From: Holacanthus passer
Taxonomy: Eukaryota; Chordata; Actinopteri; Pomacanthidae
NCBI GenBank assembly: GCA_025331565.1
Contig: JAFREQ010000011.1
Span: forward strand, 15,148,001-15,212,000
Direction of reading: 5' to 3'
Length of the DNA stretch: 64,000 bases
A program made the translations under genes and the position numbers. The notes beneath the pieces are model-generated. The model was not told the DNA's origin. It did not search any database and worked only from the letters and a program-made list of their open reading frames with translations. Of the stretch, positions 1-13,426 are shown piece by piece. Positions within the stretch are counted from its first letter, which is position 1. The number at the start of each line of letters is the position of its first letter.

Positions 1-38
1 GAGAAAGTGACGATTTTGCAGAATCTTTCTTCAATCAG

Positions 39-1597
39 GTAATAAAGCAAAAACAGGTTGCATGCATGTTTGTGGATTCTGTCTAGTCTTGTTTTACACT
101 CAAAATATGTGTTATGTGCTTACTAACAGCAGAAATTCAAAGATCATTAGTCTCCTGATAAATCACTGTATGGGTTAAAAGGTGGTCTTGTTATATCACA
201 AACCTTGTGACAGCCCTTGTGGGTTAATTATCTGCCCTCCCAATGCTTCCTAAGGGTCCTATAAACCACATTAGCCACTCAGCCAGGCAGATCATTTATA
301 TGAGGGGCCTCCTCCTCCGAACATCACTTCACCAACCCACCAAAGCAGCTTCATCCAGGATTTGACACAGCTGTATATATTGAAATATGACGATTTCATT
401 ATGATGTGGCCTCCCCGCATGAAATCTGTGTATACCGGAGTCTGTATTTGTTTGTGCTTTATTTTTTGGTCAATTTCCAACACGAGACAGCTTTGTCATT
501 TATGTCTTCATATTCTGAAAAAAAAAATCTAAAATTAGGGCTTGATTGAGCATACTGTGTCTGTTTGAAAAGCCGGCTCAGTTCCTTATTCAGCAACCTG
601 CTCGGGCCGTGATTGACTTTTCCCTCAGCGCCCCTCCAGCAGATGAAGGAACAGAGCTTAAACCTGTTACTGTCAGCTTCTCACCTGGATCATAAGAACT
701 CCTGCTCGGAGCATGCAAACCAATATCCTCCTATTCTTTGCTCAGCCGCCCAGGATTCACAGCAATAGCTTTTCACAAAGAGCAGGGCAGAGCGCAGTCT
801 GTGTTATCTTATTGAGTTACCTGTAGCTAAGCTCTGAGCGAGCACACACAATGGCAGCCAGTTAATGACAGCGCAGGGCCTAACCCCTTGTCCCCGGCCT
901 TTCCCTGAGCCTCATTTCCGCGCGGTGGCTGCCATTTCACAGCTGTTAGCCACAGACTCTCTTTGTCATGATTAAGGACAAATTAATAGATGCCTCCTGG
1001 TAATCAGCTTTCATTAGGGCTGTCAAACCGTCAGTGGCGTTCGCTCAGCGCGCTGGACACGGGATGATCACCTCCCAGTTGAGAGACACTGCAGCTGGCT
1101 GTGTGCGGCTGTGGTACTGCCTCTCAGCTGCTGTATTTGTGTGCTTGGTGTGGCTAAAGTGTGGGTAACCAGTGCATTAGCACGCTCCTTCGTGGCACAA
1201 GTGCTTGTAGTTGGTGCATTAACAGTGCTCCGTGTGGAGCTGCAAGATGGAGGTCATCGTGGGAATGACATAAAGAGTAGTCTTTCTGCTGGGTGTAATT
1301 GGCCCCAGCATGCTGAAAATGGACTGTGAAATGTAAGGGGGGGTCAAATAATTGATTTTCCCCCGAATGCAGAATCCAGGGCAGGGCTGTTTAGTGAGTA
1401 ATTTACAAGAGCAGTTCAGCCCAGGCTGACTGGCATATCTGTTGAAAGTTCCCAGGGGCACAGGAAGAGATAACACACACCTGAGACCCTGGAGCAGATG
1501 GACAGCAGTCACTGTGCTACTCAGAGGGCAGAGAGGATCCACATCAAACTTACTTCCACACATCTATGTATGCAGAGGGGATGGAAGTGCACATATA
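39..1597. other. non-coding stretch with CNE-like block
   Basis: No coding region can be supported here, and the short ORFs lack splice context and family resemblance. From about 540 to 1080 the sequence is of mixed composition and free of simple repeats. It carries several homeodomain-type cores, such as ATTA and the AATTAATAG run near 982. This looks like a vertebrate conserved non-coding element, but that is inference from texture only. The rest is AT-rich intergenic or intronic DNA. Confidence 0.4.
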
Positions 1598-1599
1598 CA

Positions 1600-1719
1600 C
1601 ATGCGCACACACGCACACACACACACACTCTGAGGATGATGGACACATGGCTATTGTATGTAGAAATAGACTCTCTCCTCTCACTCGGTCCGTCTCTCTT
1701 TCTCTGTCTGTCCGTCTCT

Positions 1720-1751
<32 letters not shown>

Positions 1752-1755
1752 GCAG
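1600..1755. repeat. compound microsatellite (AC)n and (CT)n
   Basis: An AC-rich tract at about 1605-1629 is followed, after some 40 bases, by an interrupted CT/CCGT tract at about 1671-1751. Long reading frames across it on both strands are low-complexity artefacts. Confidence 0.9.
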
Positions 1756-4700
1756 CATTTCTGGAATTGATGAAATAAACTCATCAGACTTCCAGCAAGT
1801 TTGGCATTGTGCGAGAGAGCTGAAGTCATTTCAGTATGTAGATTTCAGACTTAAACCCATAACCGTGTTGCGTGGTGCATGACCACCCCCACCTGCTGGA
1901 GAGAGAAGGCTGGGGTGTGCATGATGGGATAGCGACGTCTGTAAGACAGGATATAGCCTGGCCCTCTGAATGTTCAGTGATTTTTTTCTCCACCACAGCC
2001 TAAGGGAATTAAAACAATAGCCTTATGTCAGATAGCATAATCTACTGACAAAATGGCATTTTATTTGCTGTGCCAAAATTGGGCTCAAATACATGTGTAA
2101 GCTAATTGAGAAGAACCAGCTGCTTAGCCATCTGCACGGGTAAAATTGGTTTCATCTTCGATTTGGAGAATTTCTCGTTAAGTAAAAAAAGATGAGTGAC
2201 GATTGTCAAGATTCATGATCTCTGTAATTTGAATTTATGGAAAACACAATGACTATCTATTGTTGTATTGTGCCAGAAAGTCATTGCTGTCAAAAATGTA
2301 GATGAGCCACCCAGAGCTCGTATATTGTGCTCATCACAACATCGCATTTGTATGCCGCACAGTCAGTGCTCTTCAATTTTCTTAAGCATCTTGGTAAATT
2401 GCACCAAACAATTTTCAAGATCAATTCCAGCGTCAAAAACAATGCACACAAATCCCAATCTTCAACCCATATTGTGTTGGAGAGGGCCCCTGTGTTTGCA
2501 TGAAGGTAATTACAGTGGGATTTGATGTTGTGGTGTGCCCAGAATTCTCCAGCTTTAGATCAGGCTCAGGGTGCTCCACCCCATTAATACTCCATATGGG
2601 GAACCCAGCTGTGATCAGAATTGGAAGAGCGGGAGGGGAAATCGATTTCATTTGCAGGATTATTGATGTAACCGAGATGCCGTTTGTATGAAACATAAAG
2701 TCTCATTTCAGAGGCTATGGATAAAACTGGATTGAGGGGCTGGCTGTTTGTTTTATTCAATGAAACATTACAGAAACAGAGGAGTCAATATACACACTGC
2801 TGTACAGTCCTCACCCGCATTGCACCACATTAAAGCCTCGGAATGAGTTTTTCATATCTACCTGCCTATACTGACAAACTACTGCATACAGAGCGTGTGA
2901 GAAAATGTGAGGAAATCTATGCATTAAAAGTGGAGAAATAACTGTGATGTAAAGAGATTGCGGTTTAATAGATGTTTTTTAAAAAAAAACGTATGTGGAG
3001 AAATTAACGAAATGAAAGTGATTTATTGCATCGCAGGGGGTAAAAAAAAAAAGGGGGTTCAAAGCAACATATAATGTTGGCAGAGAGAACAGACCTGGCA
3101 TTCGGCCTCTTTCACCCTTTGCCAAACTTCCCCGTCCACCTGTTCCCTACATTTTTAGGAGGCTTTATAAGTCAGGCCGATGTGCTGGCGAGGTGATCAC
3201 CCATACATTAAAAACAGTATCAGACTTTCCCAGGGTTCGGACGGCCCAACAGCTGGATCTTTCAAGTGAATCCATCCCTCTTTCCTACTCTTCCTCCCTC
3301 TTTTTCTTCCTCCTCTGTGCCCAGTGCGAGACCATTGTAGTTCCCACACGTATAACAGCAGCGTTTGGAGTGATGGCGAGCCAGATGAGATTTTTTTTTT
3401 TTTTTGCTGTGTTCGCAGCATTCCACTGACGACAACAGCGAGGTCAAGACAAGGTAAAGTCTTCTATGAAATATTTCCTCACACCTTTGATTGCAATTTA
3501 TAGACATAACACAATGCATATAAATTTACTGTAACAGAGCCACGTGCACTGTCTGTAAGGTATTTTAAAGTTCACATAAAGTTCTTCCATCAAAGAGATT
3601 TTTAACAACTGCTCCTGCTCCTCAAATTAAGGGATGGAGGCGTTTGTGGGCAGGCATCTCTCTCAACTTTCTGTCCTCACTCGGAGCAGATGTTCGGGGT
3701 GTTCGAGTGTCAGTGATGGGCAGTGTAAAGTAGGCTTTACACATGTCACCATATCGTTACAACTGCAAGAGGAAGTTATGTCATCGGGCCAGCTGGCTCT
3801 AATATGTGCTGCAGCATTGTGTGAAAAATATAGAGCAGAGGTGGAGCCAAAACTCGAATTCAGCTGAGTTGCCCGCCAGTGTTTTCAAGCTTTGTGTATG
3901 GAGTTCACAATAAGATCTCCAGCAGAGTTTCACAAGTTCTCATAAGTACGCCATTAATTTTGCAAAATGCACGCTTGCAAGGACACGCATGGTCTCCCTG
4001 TCAACCCTCCCTGTGCAGTTTTGTTTTCAGTGACAATAATTATGGGCTTAACAGTCGAGAAATGGGCTTGTTGCAGATGATAAAGGAAATTGCAGAATTC
4101 CATCATAGAGCATTTGTATTTTGACAGGGAAGAAAGCTGAGCCAAGTGAAAAAAGAGAACATGCCATTTGTGAGCGGCGTGTCTGCGAGGGGCCGGTGTT
4201 TTGATATGTGCCTGTGTGGAGTGGAGAAGGGAAAGTGGGCCCCTGTCTGGGAGAAAGGGCTGAAGCTCTGTTATGGAGCTTAGGTCTCCATCTATCCTAA
4301 TAAAAAACACTTAAGCCAAACAGCCCCCTCTTGCTCTCCCTGTGTCTGATCCTGGGAGCTACCTGCAGGCCCTCCACAGAGCACATTTAATAATGGTCTC
4401 CACCCCGAGCGATGGGCCGTCCGTATGACTTGGCTCGAGACAGCAGCGCGGTATTCTGGGTAGGCAGACGCTCGTCGTCCTGGCATGAAGGGTGTGGTTA
4501 GAGTCCCCGCAGTGTCTGTTTCACAAATCTACCGGCGCTGTAGTGTTTTCAGTAATTCTGTTTTGGCATTTTTCCAAACTACTGAATTTAACCACAGTTA
4601 AACTGACACGTTTATGTTTATTTTTCCCCTCTTCGCTCTTTTTCACCCAGGCTTTTCGAGACGCCATTCTTTTGATGGTGTTTATGGAAGCAGTTTGAAG

Positions 4701-5450
4701 TGGTTTTCCTTTGCCACCGTAATCCCTGTTTCTGTTCCACACAGACACCGATGTGAATGAGCGGGAACGTAATGAAAGACTTGTGCTTTCGACGGTGTTA
4801 AACCAGAATAAAAAGTGGCATTTTTTATTTGTTTTGCCTCGTGTTTGATTCTTGGTAATGCAGACAATCAACAGGGTAGAGGAGTTAAGTGCATTATAAA
4901 TTACTGAGAGGGAGCCACCTCGCTCTTGGAGCTCATCCTGATGCTGCCGCTGCCACTTTGGGTTATGTGAGGAGTAAAGTACTTTAGCAGAGACCGTGGA
5001 GCTGCTCCACAGCACTCCTCTGCATATCAAATAAACAGCAGGGCATGATGGCGGTGCCAACCCAGACAGCTATGTTATATGTACACGGTCATGCACACGT
5101 CTATAAAGGTGCCATTTAAGTCTATTGAATATCTCCTATGATACAGATCATGGTGACATAGTGTCTGAGGTTGAAGTGGTTTGTATGCGGTGTGTAAAAA
5201 GTCCTGAGGAGATGTTTCAAATGGTGAGCTTTACCTTCCGGATGTGACACTTTTGATTAGAAGCATCACAGGTGAATATGGTAATTAAAATTAACCCACT
5301 CACAGGGAATATAATTAGGAATTTTACACAAGAGGGATTTCATATTAACACCAACACTGCACCTGATCATTCGCACCGGTTTCATGTTTTTAAATTGCAT
5401 TGTGTTGATAAATAGATGTCTTTAAATAGTGCATGCTTCCATTTACAGTA
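1756..5450. other. non-coding stretch, several CNE-like segments
   Basis: No exon is recognisable. Segments at about 2040-2260, 2490-2700, 4000-4135 and 4740-5040 are repeat-free, of balanced composition and dense in short homeodomain-, SOX- and CCAAT-like words. A poly-T run lies near 3391-3405. The long minus-strand frame at 4521-5060 has no domain resemblance or splice signals and is treated as chance. The pattern suggests regulatory DNA of a developmental neighbour, but no conservation test could be done here. Confidence 0.35.
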
Positions 5451-8400
5451 AAAAAAATGATAAAAAAAAAAAAGATCAGGATTTTTGTGCTGAAAGCTCA
5501 TGTTTATAGTAGCCTATTCTGTGTGCTCAATCCGTAAGGTGAAGATCCATGACTCTTATTTTCATAACAAAGCATTCCAGGGTCCAGCAAACAAACTGTT
5601 GTATGGATGTACTATTGATTTCACATTCACACGTCCGGACTTAAAGGGACTATGGGATTGCCCATGAATCCCAAATCTGTGTGCTACTCACAGTCTGTCA
5701 AGTTGACATCCACTCTCTTCTGTAAACTGGCAAGATTATTCACTCAACAGGATCTCTCTCCCTTTCATCCTGCGAACTACAGGCCAATCCGGCCGCTGAC
5801 AGCCAAGTGATAGCATACAGATGGAAATGAAGGCGAGCGGGGGAATGGTGCTGTTTGTCAAACACTGGAGAAAGCTTCTGGGTTCAGGGAGTAGACTGCT
5901 GCGCCAAACTGGGTCCTCTGACTCTGACTCCACTTACTGTGAGGTTTCAGCACCCGGAATCTCACACTTAACACAGTTATCATACATGTTGTGTGCAGGC
6001 TGAACTTGTGATCTGATTACCACAAGATATATATGTTGTGGAGGCATCAAAGTGACAGAAGAAATCTCGATTTTTACCACAAGCTTGTTTCAAGACAGCG
6101 CGACACCCTCACGCTTCCATTTGCTACCATTTAAACACAGACAGATGTGAAACACTTCACTATACGCAACAATAAAGCATAACGTTACAGTGCCAGTGGT
6201 TTTTGGCCCAAAGGACCAGCTGACGTTGACACAAGAATTTATTTTCCCCCTCGGACGCCCTCCATTCGCTTTATTATGAGCAACATATTCTGAGCCAAAG
6301 ACGAACTCAAGCACAGGAAGATCTCACAGTCTGCAGAGGGGATGTCATTCATGGCAGTTATGGGTGGCAGTAAATTACATACAGCCACTACATTGATAAC
6401 GACCATCTAACAACTAAACTGGTCTCAAAAACTGATAGGAGCAATATGTGCCACGAAATATATTTCCTTCTTATTGGCCAACAAGTAATACGCATTCATC
6501 CCTGTACACCAAGCAATACAAAGAATGCATTCTGTCCATTCAATCATAACGTTGGCTTCTGCTTGGAGATGGTCATTGTCCTCTCTGGATCACAATTCAC
6601 AGGCACTGGAATGAAACCAATTTGAGCTTCTTTCAAGATAATGCAAATAAATATCAGCCCTGATTTCCCCGTTTTTTTTTTTTTTATTACTTTCCTCTCT
6701 TCGCTCCCTTATCAGCACACAGAGCATTTCTCTCTTTCTTAAGGGTCGAATGAAAGGTCTCTCTTTTCTTGAGAATCAAGGCAGAGGAGAAGCCTGGTCC
6801 AGGACTGATTCATGTCGCACACACTGGTGGGATGTTATGCATGGATAATTGATTGTCGAAGCAGCATGGCCACTGTTGGATCTTGATGGTGCTGCCGAAA
6901 TGTCACCTTACTGATGTTACAGCGGCGCCGATATTAAAAAGGCCGGTCTCAAAGGCTTCCATCCGAGCACACTCCTCTCCCACTGTGTCTGGGAGAGACA
7001 GCACTGTTTGTCAGGCTTCTATTTCAGAGAGACAGATCTTGCATTCGCAACCTTATCTGCACAGGACAGTGCACCCACTTCCAGAAGTGCATTGAACATT
7101 TCCAATCATAGGGATATATCACTCTGCTTTTAAAGTGGAAATCAAAAGTGTGGGAATGGTGAGGGGGGGAAAAAAAACAGGCATAATTGAGATCGCATAG
7201 GATTTATTTATAGGTAGTTTGTCTCCTCCAAAACCCTGAAAAATTACACTCCAAGCTGCAAATACCCCCTTCGACAACAATAAAGAAGCCATCATTTTTG
7301 TGGGAATGTTTTCATACCAATTTGAAGAAGTTTTAAAGGAAAATTGTTTGGAAACGTCTCAGACATTGAGTCAGATAATGCAGTATGCATTTATATAAAA
7401 AGTAGGAGATTAAGTGAGTAGAATCCGGTTAATTTCAGAGTTAGGGTAGTGTACGGAAAGCTGAGCAGGGACTGGTAAACTGTGTTAATCTATAAAGGCT
7501 TATGCAGGTAAAAATAGACTACACCTGCATGCCTTTTTACCGCCATAATACTTTGCAGAGGGAGACTATTGAGCATCCATTTCCATTACCAAGGAATGGA
7601 AAAAGGATATTTCACCATCAGTTTTCGCTGTTGCTTCGGTACATTGTTCAAAGAATGGAGCATACTGCTGCCATCAATCCAGGCCTGAGCAGCAAAAAAA
7701 CCTGAGCAGAATCAGAATGTTTTGCTAAATTTGTTGCACCAGGAATTATGCTGAGTTGTAAATATATGAAGTAATACCACATAGGAATAAAACTGCTCTA
7801 ATCAAGGTATGATGCGTTTATAAACCAGTCTCCATCAGCAGCGTAGCTACAGTATTTAACTGTATTTTGTGAGAAGTTTCCTTTTATTCTAAAAATCATA
7901 TAAGCCATTCTGTTCTGTTGTTTTTCATATATAATATATATTGACATTTTAGGAATAGTATTATAATATTTATGTTAAGTATTGGATTCCTATTGTGTGT
8001 CTGCTGTTAAAGGGATAGCCCTTTCCTTGTTGTGCCATTCTGACATACTGAAAGCATTCAGAACTCAGGGCTTCCCCCATAATCAAGTGTGAATGAACAT
8101 GTAAACTTAGCCAAGTATTAACAGAACTTGGCCTTTCTTCTGCGCACAGCAGTTCATGCTGCTGTGTGAATCCTGGTTGGCGTGACAGAGGTAAAAGGCA
8201 AACAGCTTGAGGAGTGAAGAGGACCCAAAACAGACAGGCGGGAACAGACCATACTCTTTGGCAGAGGGCTGCGGCTGAAAAGAGAGAAAGGAGCATTAAT
8301 AGCCACCATATGTCTGCATATTCTGGGGGTCTCCGGCGTAAATTTCATTACCCAACGCACAAAATGGACCATCTAAAAGACGTGTGTAACGTGGCCTGAG

Positions 8401-9120
8401 ACAGCTACCGTGTGAAAAGCGGGCCGTTATGTGTGAGAGCCATGGCCTGATCTGTCACGCTGGGGTTTTTAAGGAAAAACGGGGGTAGCAGCTGTTTGGT
8501 TCACCTGTCCTGTCCTGTACACGGCTCTCCATCAAACCAGAGGCTACCATCCTCACAGGCCTGCGCCCACAGACGTGTTCCTCCACAGTAATCTCAGATG
8601 TAACACTCCTATCTAATGTGACAACATTTACAAGACCACAGCCCCTCTGTTTATCACACTTGTACAATTATATGGTGTTCCATTTGTATAAGCACACTGG
8701 TTATAGTGGGGGAGATATCCATAAACATACTGTAAGGTCTTTAACCTGCATATACTCTGTATCAAACCATGTTTTTCCACTGGAGGGTGAGCGAGATAAA
8801 TCCACACAGACACTGTACTTCCTTTGTATTGGACCATCAGGTTGCCATGTAGGCTAAGCTACAGGGGTTTACTGATGGTAATTTCCAAGCGCCTACTAGT
8901 CAAAGAGTTGGAACTTTTCGTCTGAGTTGACTGTGGGAAAGTCTTTTGCGGAAAAACACGCACAGTGCACAGAGTATGTGATTGAATTAAATTTAACTGT
9001 TTGCACATACTATGTTCCCTTGTTTAAGGGGGAAAGTTACAACAGCACTGCTTAAGCCATGGATTATCTGTCTGCGTCCTCTGCCTCTTTAGCGTCAACA
9101 TGAATTCACCCACTCAGAGT
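5451..9120. other. non-coding stretch
   Basis: Nothing here encodes a recognisable protein. Candidate regulatory texture is strongest at about 6430-6660 and 6690-7100. Poly-A and poly-T runs occur near 5461-5472 and 6671-6686. The remainder is AT-rich unique sequence. Confidence 0.35.
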
Positions 9121-12100
9121 CTATCACACATCCACAGAGCTCCCTGAGAGAGAGCGGACCTTAGGGAAGCCCGAGCGGGAGGGGGGGCCTCGACAGAGCC
9201 GAGCGGAGCTGAGCAGGGTTGCGGTTGAGCCCATGGGCATGGCCCTCTCACTCTCTGGCAACCACTTTGTTAGGCACACAACACTAATCCTCCTTGTGTC
9301 TTTATTGCCCTCTGTGTAGAGGAGCAGGCCGGGGCTGGGGCTGGGGGGGATGCACCGCTGCAGGGCCAGTATCATCAGCATTCCTGTTTGAAGATAGGCC
9401 ACGCTGTACAGCATTAAGGCATCTAATAGAGGCAAGCTGAGAGCAAAACAGACTGATACTCACTGAGACAGAGGGGGAGAATAAAGAAAAAGGAGAGTCA
9501 TTTTTGCCCCCCCGTAAAATAGTACTGGTGGGGGCATAATTTGAGGATAGGCAGATTATTGCAACCAGAAAAATGACTGTGAGGCAATTCTGGTTCATGT
9601 TGTTACACATACTCAATAATCTAAACAACACATTAACGTGCTGCCTTAATTTGTAAGACTGCCTCTGTAGTTGAAAACAATTTGTCATGCGTTGAATTTG
9701 TAGGAATCTCATTTTGGATAATTCTAAAGCATTTAGCACAAATTGTTTAATGGATGTTGAGACATACATGCCAACGTATCTTTGTTCAGTTTATCTGTTT
9801 AGTTAGCAGTATAAACTATACATCTAATAACTTGAGATGATCTAACAAGGAGGATTGCCTTTGTTGCAGCCTCACAAAGTCAAGTTTTGTTTTGTATTAT
9901 TTTCTTTTTTATAATGTTTTCAGACATTATTGTTGGAAATATTCTCACACAGTTGGCCTCGCTTTTGAACTATCCTGCTCCGAGTTGAACTCACTCAGCT
10001 GGCGCCATCTTGTGTCTGCGTGGGGCTGCTGACTGCCGACACAGGTGCACAAAATTCAATGTCACCTTTTCCCCCAGATCTCCTCACTGTCCCCCAGCTG
10101 TCACCTGAGCGCTTGGCAGCATAAGGTAATAGCATCAAGATGCAATCAAGATTTTATGCTTGTCACTCATTCCATGCACTCTGTGGCTTACAGTGTGTGA
10201 AACAGACACAAGATAAAGCCTGTGCACAGATGGGAAGATAAAATGCTTCTAAATATTCATCAGTTTTTCTGACTGCAGCAATGTGAGCCCTGAAAGCTGC
10301 CATTAGATCACTGGGAAGAGGAACCGGTAAGCAAAGGGTTGGAGGAAGCAAAATGAGTTGATGTGTTGCAATGCAAAGAATATATAAAGAGGAACATCTG
10401 AAAATTTTAATCTCTCCCCTTAGAAGCAAATTTTCTGTAACAACTTTAAATTTTGTGGCACTCTTCCTTACTGGGGATCTGTAACAGGGTTTGCAGCTGT
10501 ATATCTCAACTGAACAGAGCCTCTGCTTGTAAAGCTACATCCATATTAGCAGTCTATTTCCATGTTTACACCGCTCCATATTCTTTGCAATAGTAACAGG
10601 ATTACTTTGTGACAAATGGTAATTTGTGGAATTCCCTCATTTCAGTTTGAGGATTTTCTTTTTCCTCTGTCCCCCGTCTTATATAAAAAAAAAACTTTCT
10701 GTATTCTCGTCTCCCTGGAGGTTCAATTCCAGAAGCCCTTCAGGTTTTGGAGCAGACCTCTGTGAAGGGCCAGATAAAGCAGAGCACGGCCTGGCGATGC
10801 AGGCGTGAGGGAGCACGGGCGAAATAATAATACGCAAAGGAATCCACTGATGTGCACAGTTTTGCTCCACAGGCCAACCTTACATATCCCAAGGAGAACA
10901 TACAGGCTGTACTGGACGGCATGAACATATTCTGAATGATCATTTGCAACCACTCCACACTTCGGGACCATGCCAGTTTGTCATATGAAAACTATGCTAA
11001 ACCAAAACCATTTTCCAAAGCATGCTGCAATGTTTTTAAAGTTTTTAAAGATAAAGTTTTTTTCTGTTTTCTTTATTGTCAACGAATCCAATGAAAAGAC
11101 CAAAACCTAATGTGTTTCTTTGCAACTTCTCAGCCCTCGGCCTATTGTCACCTCCTGGAGATGTAAAACTTTGAAGAACAGGCCACAAATATATAGATAT
11201 TTTAATTTAAAAAAGACCAGGTGATTTCCTAAAAGAGCTTTTTAGCAAATGTTAGTCAAACAGGAGAAAACTGTATATTTATTGGGGACAATTTTCAGGC
11301 AAGGATTAATAAGTGCTAGTGAGCAGCAGGAGGATGTAGGTGGGTGATCAGAGTGACTGAATAAATTACAGTGCCCCTGTTTATTGTAATGGAGGAACAT
11401 GTCATCTAATACAATGAAGCTCACATGTGTGTTTTTAATAGTATTTGGACAACAAATGTACGGACAATACTTGCTAGGATCAATTTATTGATGGTTTTGG
11501 CCTTTTCATGCTGACAACTGACAAAATTTCATTTTTTAACGTGTTTGCATTGCTTTGTTTTTGCATGGTTTTAATCTATATAAACACATACTTCTAAAAG
11601 ATTGAACCTTGAGATGAGAAGTTGAAGCCCTGTGTGAACTGTTATATAATTTTATTTGTCAGTTGTTAGGCAGACCCCTTTGTTTCCAGTGTCTCAGACA
11701 TCACTTGTCATACTTACGACTGTCACTTTGAAATATTTCCTCAGTGTGATCCTGCACTTTATGATTACATGCCGAAAGGAATTAGTAAATGTACATAAGT
11801 GAATTAATGTATGGAAATTAGCTCGAGTGCCACCGTGGGTCTGGTTCAGTTGATCCCCAGCTGCATATGTTGGTAATCACCGCTGCCTCTTGGATTCACT
11901 CACAGGCACGCAATAAACAACCTGCTGCCAGCACCCCCTACGCTTTTGTCTAATCTGCCGTTTCACTGGGCTCTAGTTTGTCGCACAAATATGAAAGTGA
12001 ATCTCAGCAGCAGAATACACAGAGGCACATTAACTAGGATGGGTGCCTGCACACGAAAGCCCCAGACATTAAGTCTAGGATTTGCACTGGAATATGATTT

Positions 12101-13289
12101 CCTAAATGTCTTAAGAGTTTTGGTGCAGAAGTTCTCAGACAGATCTCGGGGAACTTGGTGAACTTGGTGACCTGCTGCCTGGTGTTGTTTTCAAAAACCA
12201 CTTTCATTACTTTACTGAATTAGCTCTTTGAATCACCCCTTACAGCTGCTGATAATCCTGTGATTAACGGGCGAGCTGCGTGGATTTCTTCAAAAATAGC
12301 TTTTTGCTGTTGTCTCCACAATGGCTGAGCAACATTTTCCTTTGGAGTCAAGACAGTGGAGAACATTACTGTTTAATGTCAACTTCTTTCTCAGGCTTCC
12401 CTTGACATCCCATCCAGAATCTTTGGTTAATGCCTCCACCTACTGGAAGAAAGAATGTACTGTTTGATATCATTATATATCATTATAAGCTCCTTGCTTT
12501 GATTCCTGCTTGAACCTCAGCTATCACTGACCTGCTGTTTATTGTGGTGTACCATACAATAAAAACATCTTTTATTGTACAAGGTTGGCATTTATGGTAC
12601 CATAATCTGCTCCATTTATCTTCTACAAGCTGCGTCATGGTAATGGTATTTTTTATATATGGGTGCTGAACTTTCATTTAGTGTGCACATCTATGGACAT
12701 TGGTTTGGATTTGAAAACAACATTTTAATGTCCCTCTGATGTCCCTTGTTTGTGGCTTGTGTAAAATGAATGGTGAAATAGACAAGGCATATTTTCATGA
12801 AAAATAATATTATCATTCTTTTTGTTATCACTGAATTAAAATCAGCCTCCCCTGGCTGGCGTCTACTCGACATGTTCAGTCACTTGTAAATGAGTTGGTG
12901 TTGTTTATCAGTGTGAGACCAGTATTTGTGAAATTCACTCAAAGAAATCTTATTTTGATTGAAAGATTTATTTGCAAATCATCCCATAGATCACAATGCA
13001 AACAAAACAAAACAAAGCAAATAAATAATGCTGGAAATCTAAGTTCGTATTTATCAAATTAATAGTCCCAATGTGACAATTTGAGTTGGATGGTTGAGCC
13101 TCCAGTGTTGTTTCCCTGCATCTGTTACATCTGTTTTCTGTTCTCACAAAATGCAGATTTATATTCACTTCATGTGTCTTTGCTTCATAAACTTTGCTCC
13201 ATAAGCTAGTGTAAGCCTTGACTCTATTTTCTTAGATTTGTTTAGTAACCATCAGCTGTCTATGCTGTGCAGGAGTAGAGTGAGTAGCA
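9121..13289. other. non-coding stretch upstream of park7
   Basis: A GC-richer patch lies at about 9124-9350, and a YY1/CTCF-like word (AAGATGGCGCC on the minus strand) lies at about 10001-10012. The segment at 10690-10930 is repeat-free and regulatory-looking. The 155-aa minus frame at 9302-9769 has no known motif and is not accepted as a gene. From 10980 onward the DNA is mostly AT-rich with no identifiable feature. Confidence 0.35.
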
Positions 13290-13294
13290 CCGTC

Positions 13295-13426
13295 TTTGAA
13301 AGGGGGATAGAGGGGGCGCAGCCTGGCAACCCCGCTCCTCTCAAACCCTCTTGCTAGCAGCTGCTGGAAGTTGCAGACTGAAGTTAGCGTCTTTGCACTT
13401 AGTCGCAGCATAACTTCAAGCAAACC
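13295..13426 (+). promoter_or_regulatory. park7 proximal promoter / 5' UTR region
   Basis: This is a local GC-rich patch directly upstream of the park7 start codon in otherwise AT-rich DNA. It contains AGGGGGCGCAG at about 13307-13322, which fits a GC-box or CTCF core, followed by CCTGGCAACC. No TATA box is evident. The start of transcription and any separate non-coding first exon cannot be fixed from sequence alone. TTGCTAGCAG and GTTGCAG further down could serve as splice acceptors for an upstream UTR exon. Confidence 0.45.

Noticed and set aside
4521..5060. 179-aa minus-strand ORF, the longest frame in the window
   Set aside because: No recognisable domain, no splice or promoter context, and composition reads as translated non-coding DNA.
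9302..9769. 155-aa minus-strand ORF
   Set aside because: Low-complexity ends and hydrophobic patches without any family pattern. It overlaps a GC-rich non-coding patch.
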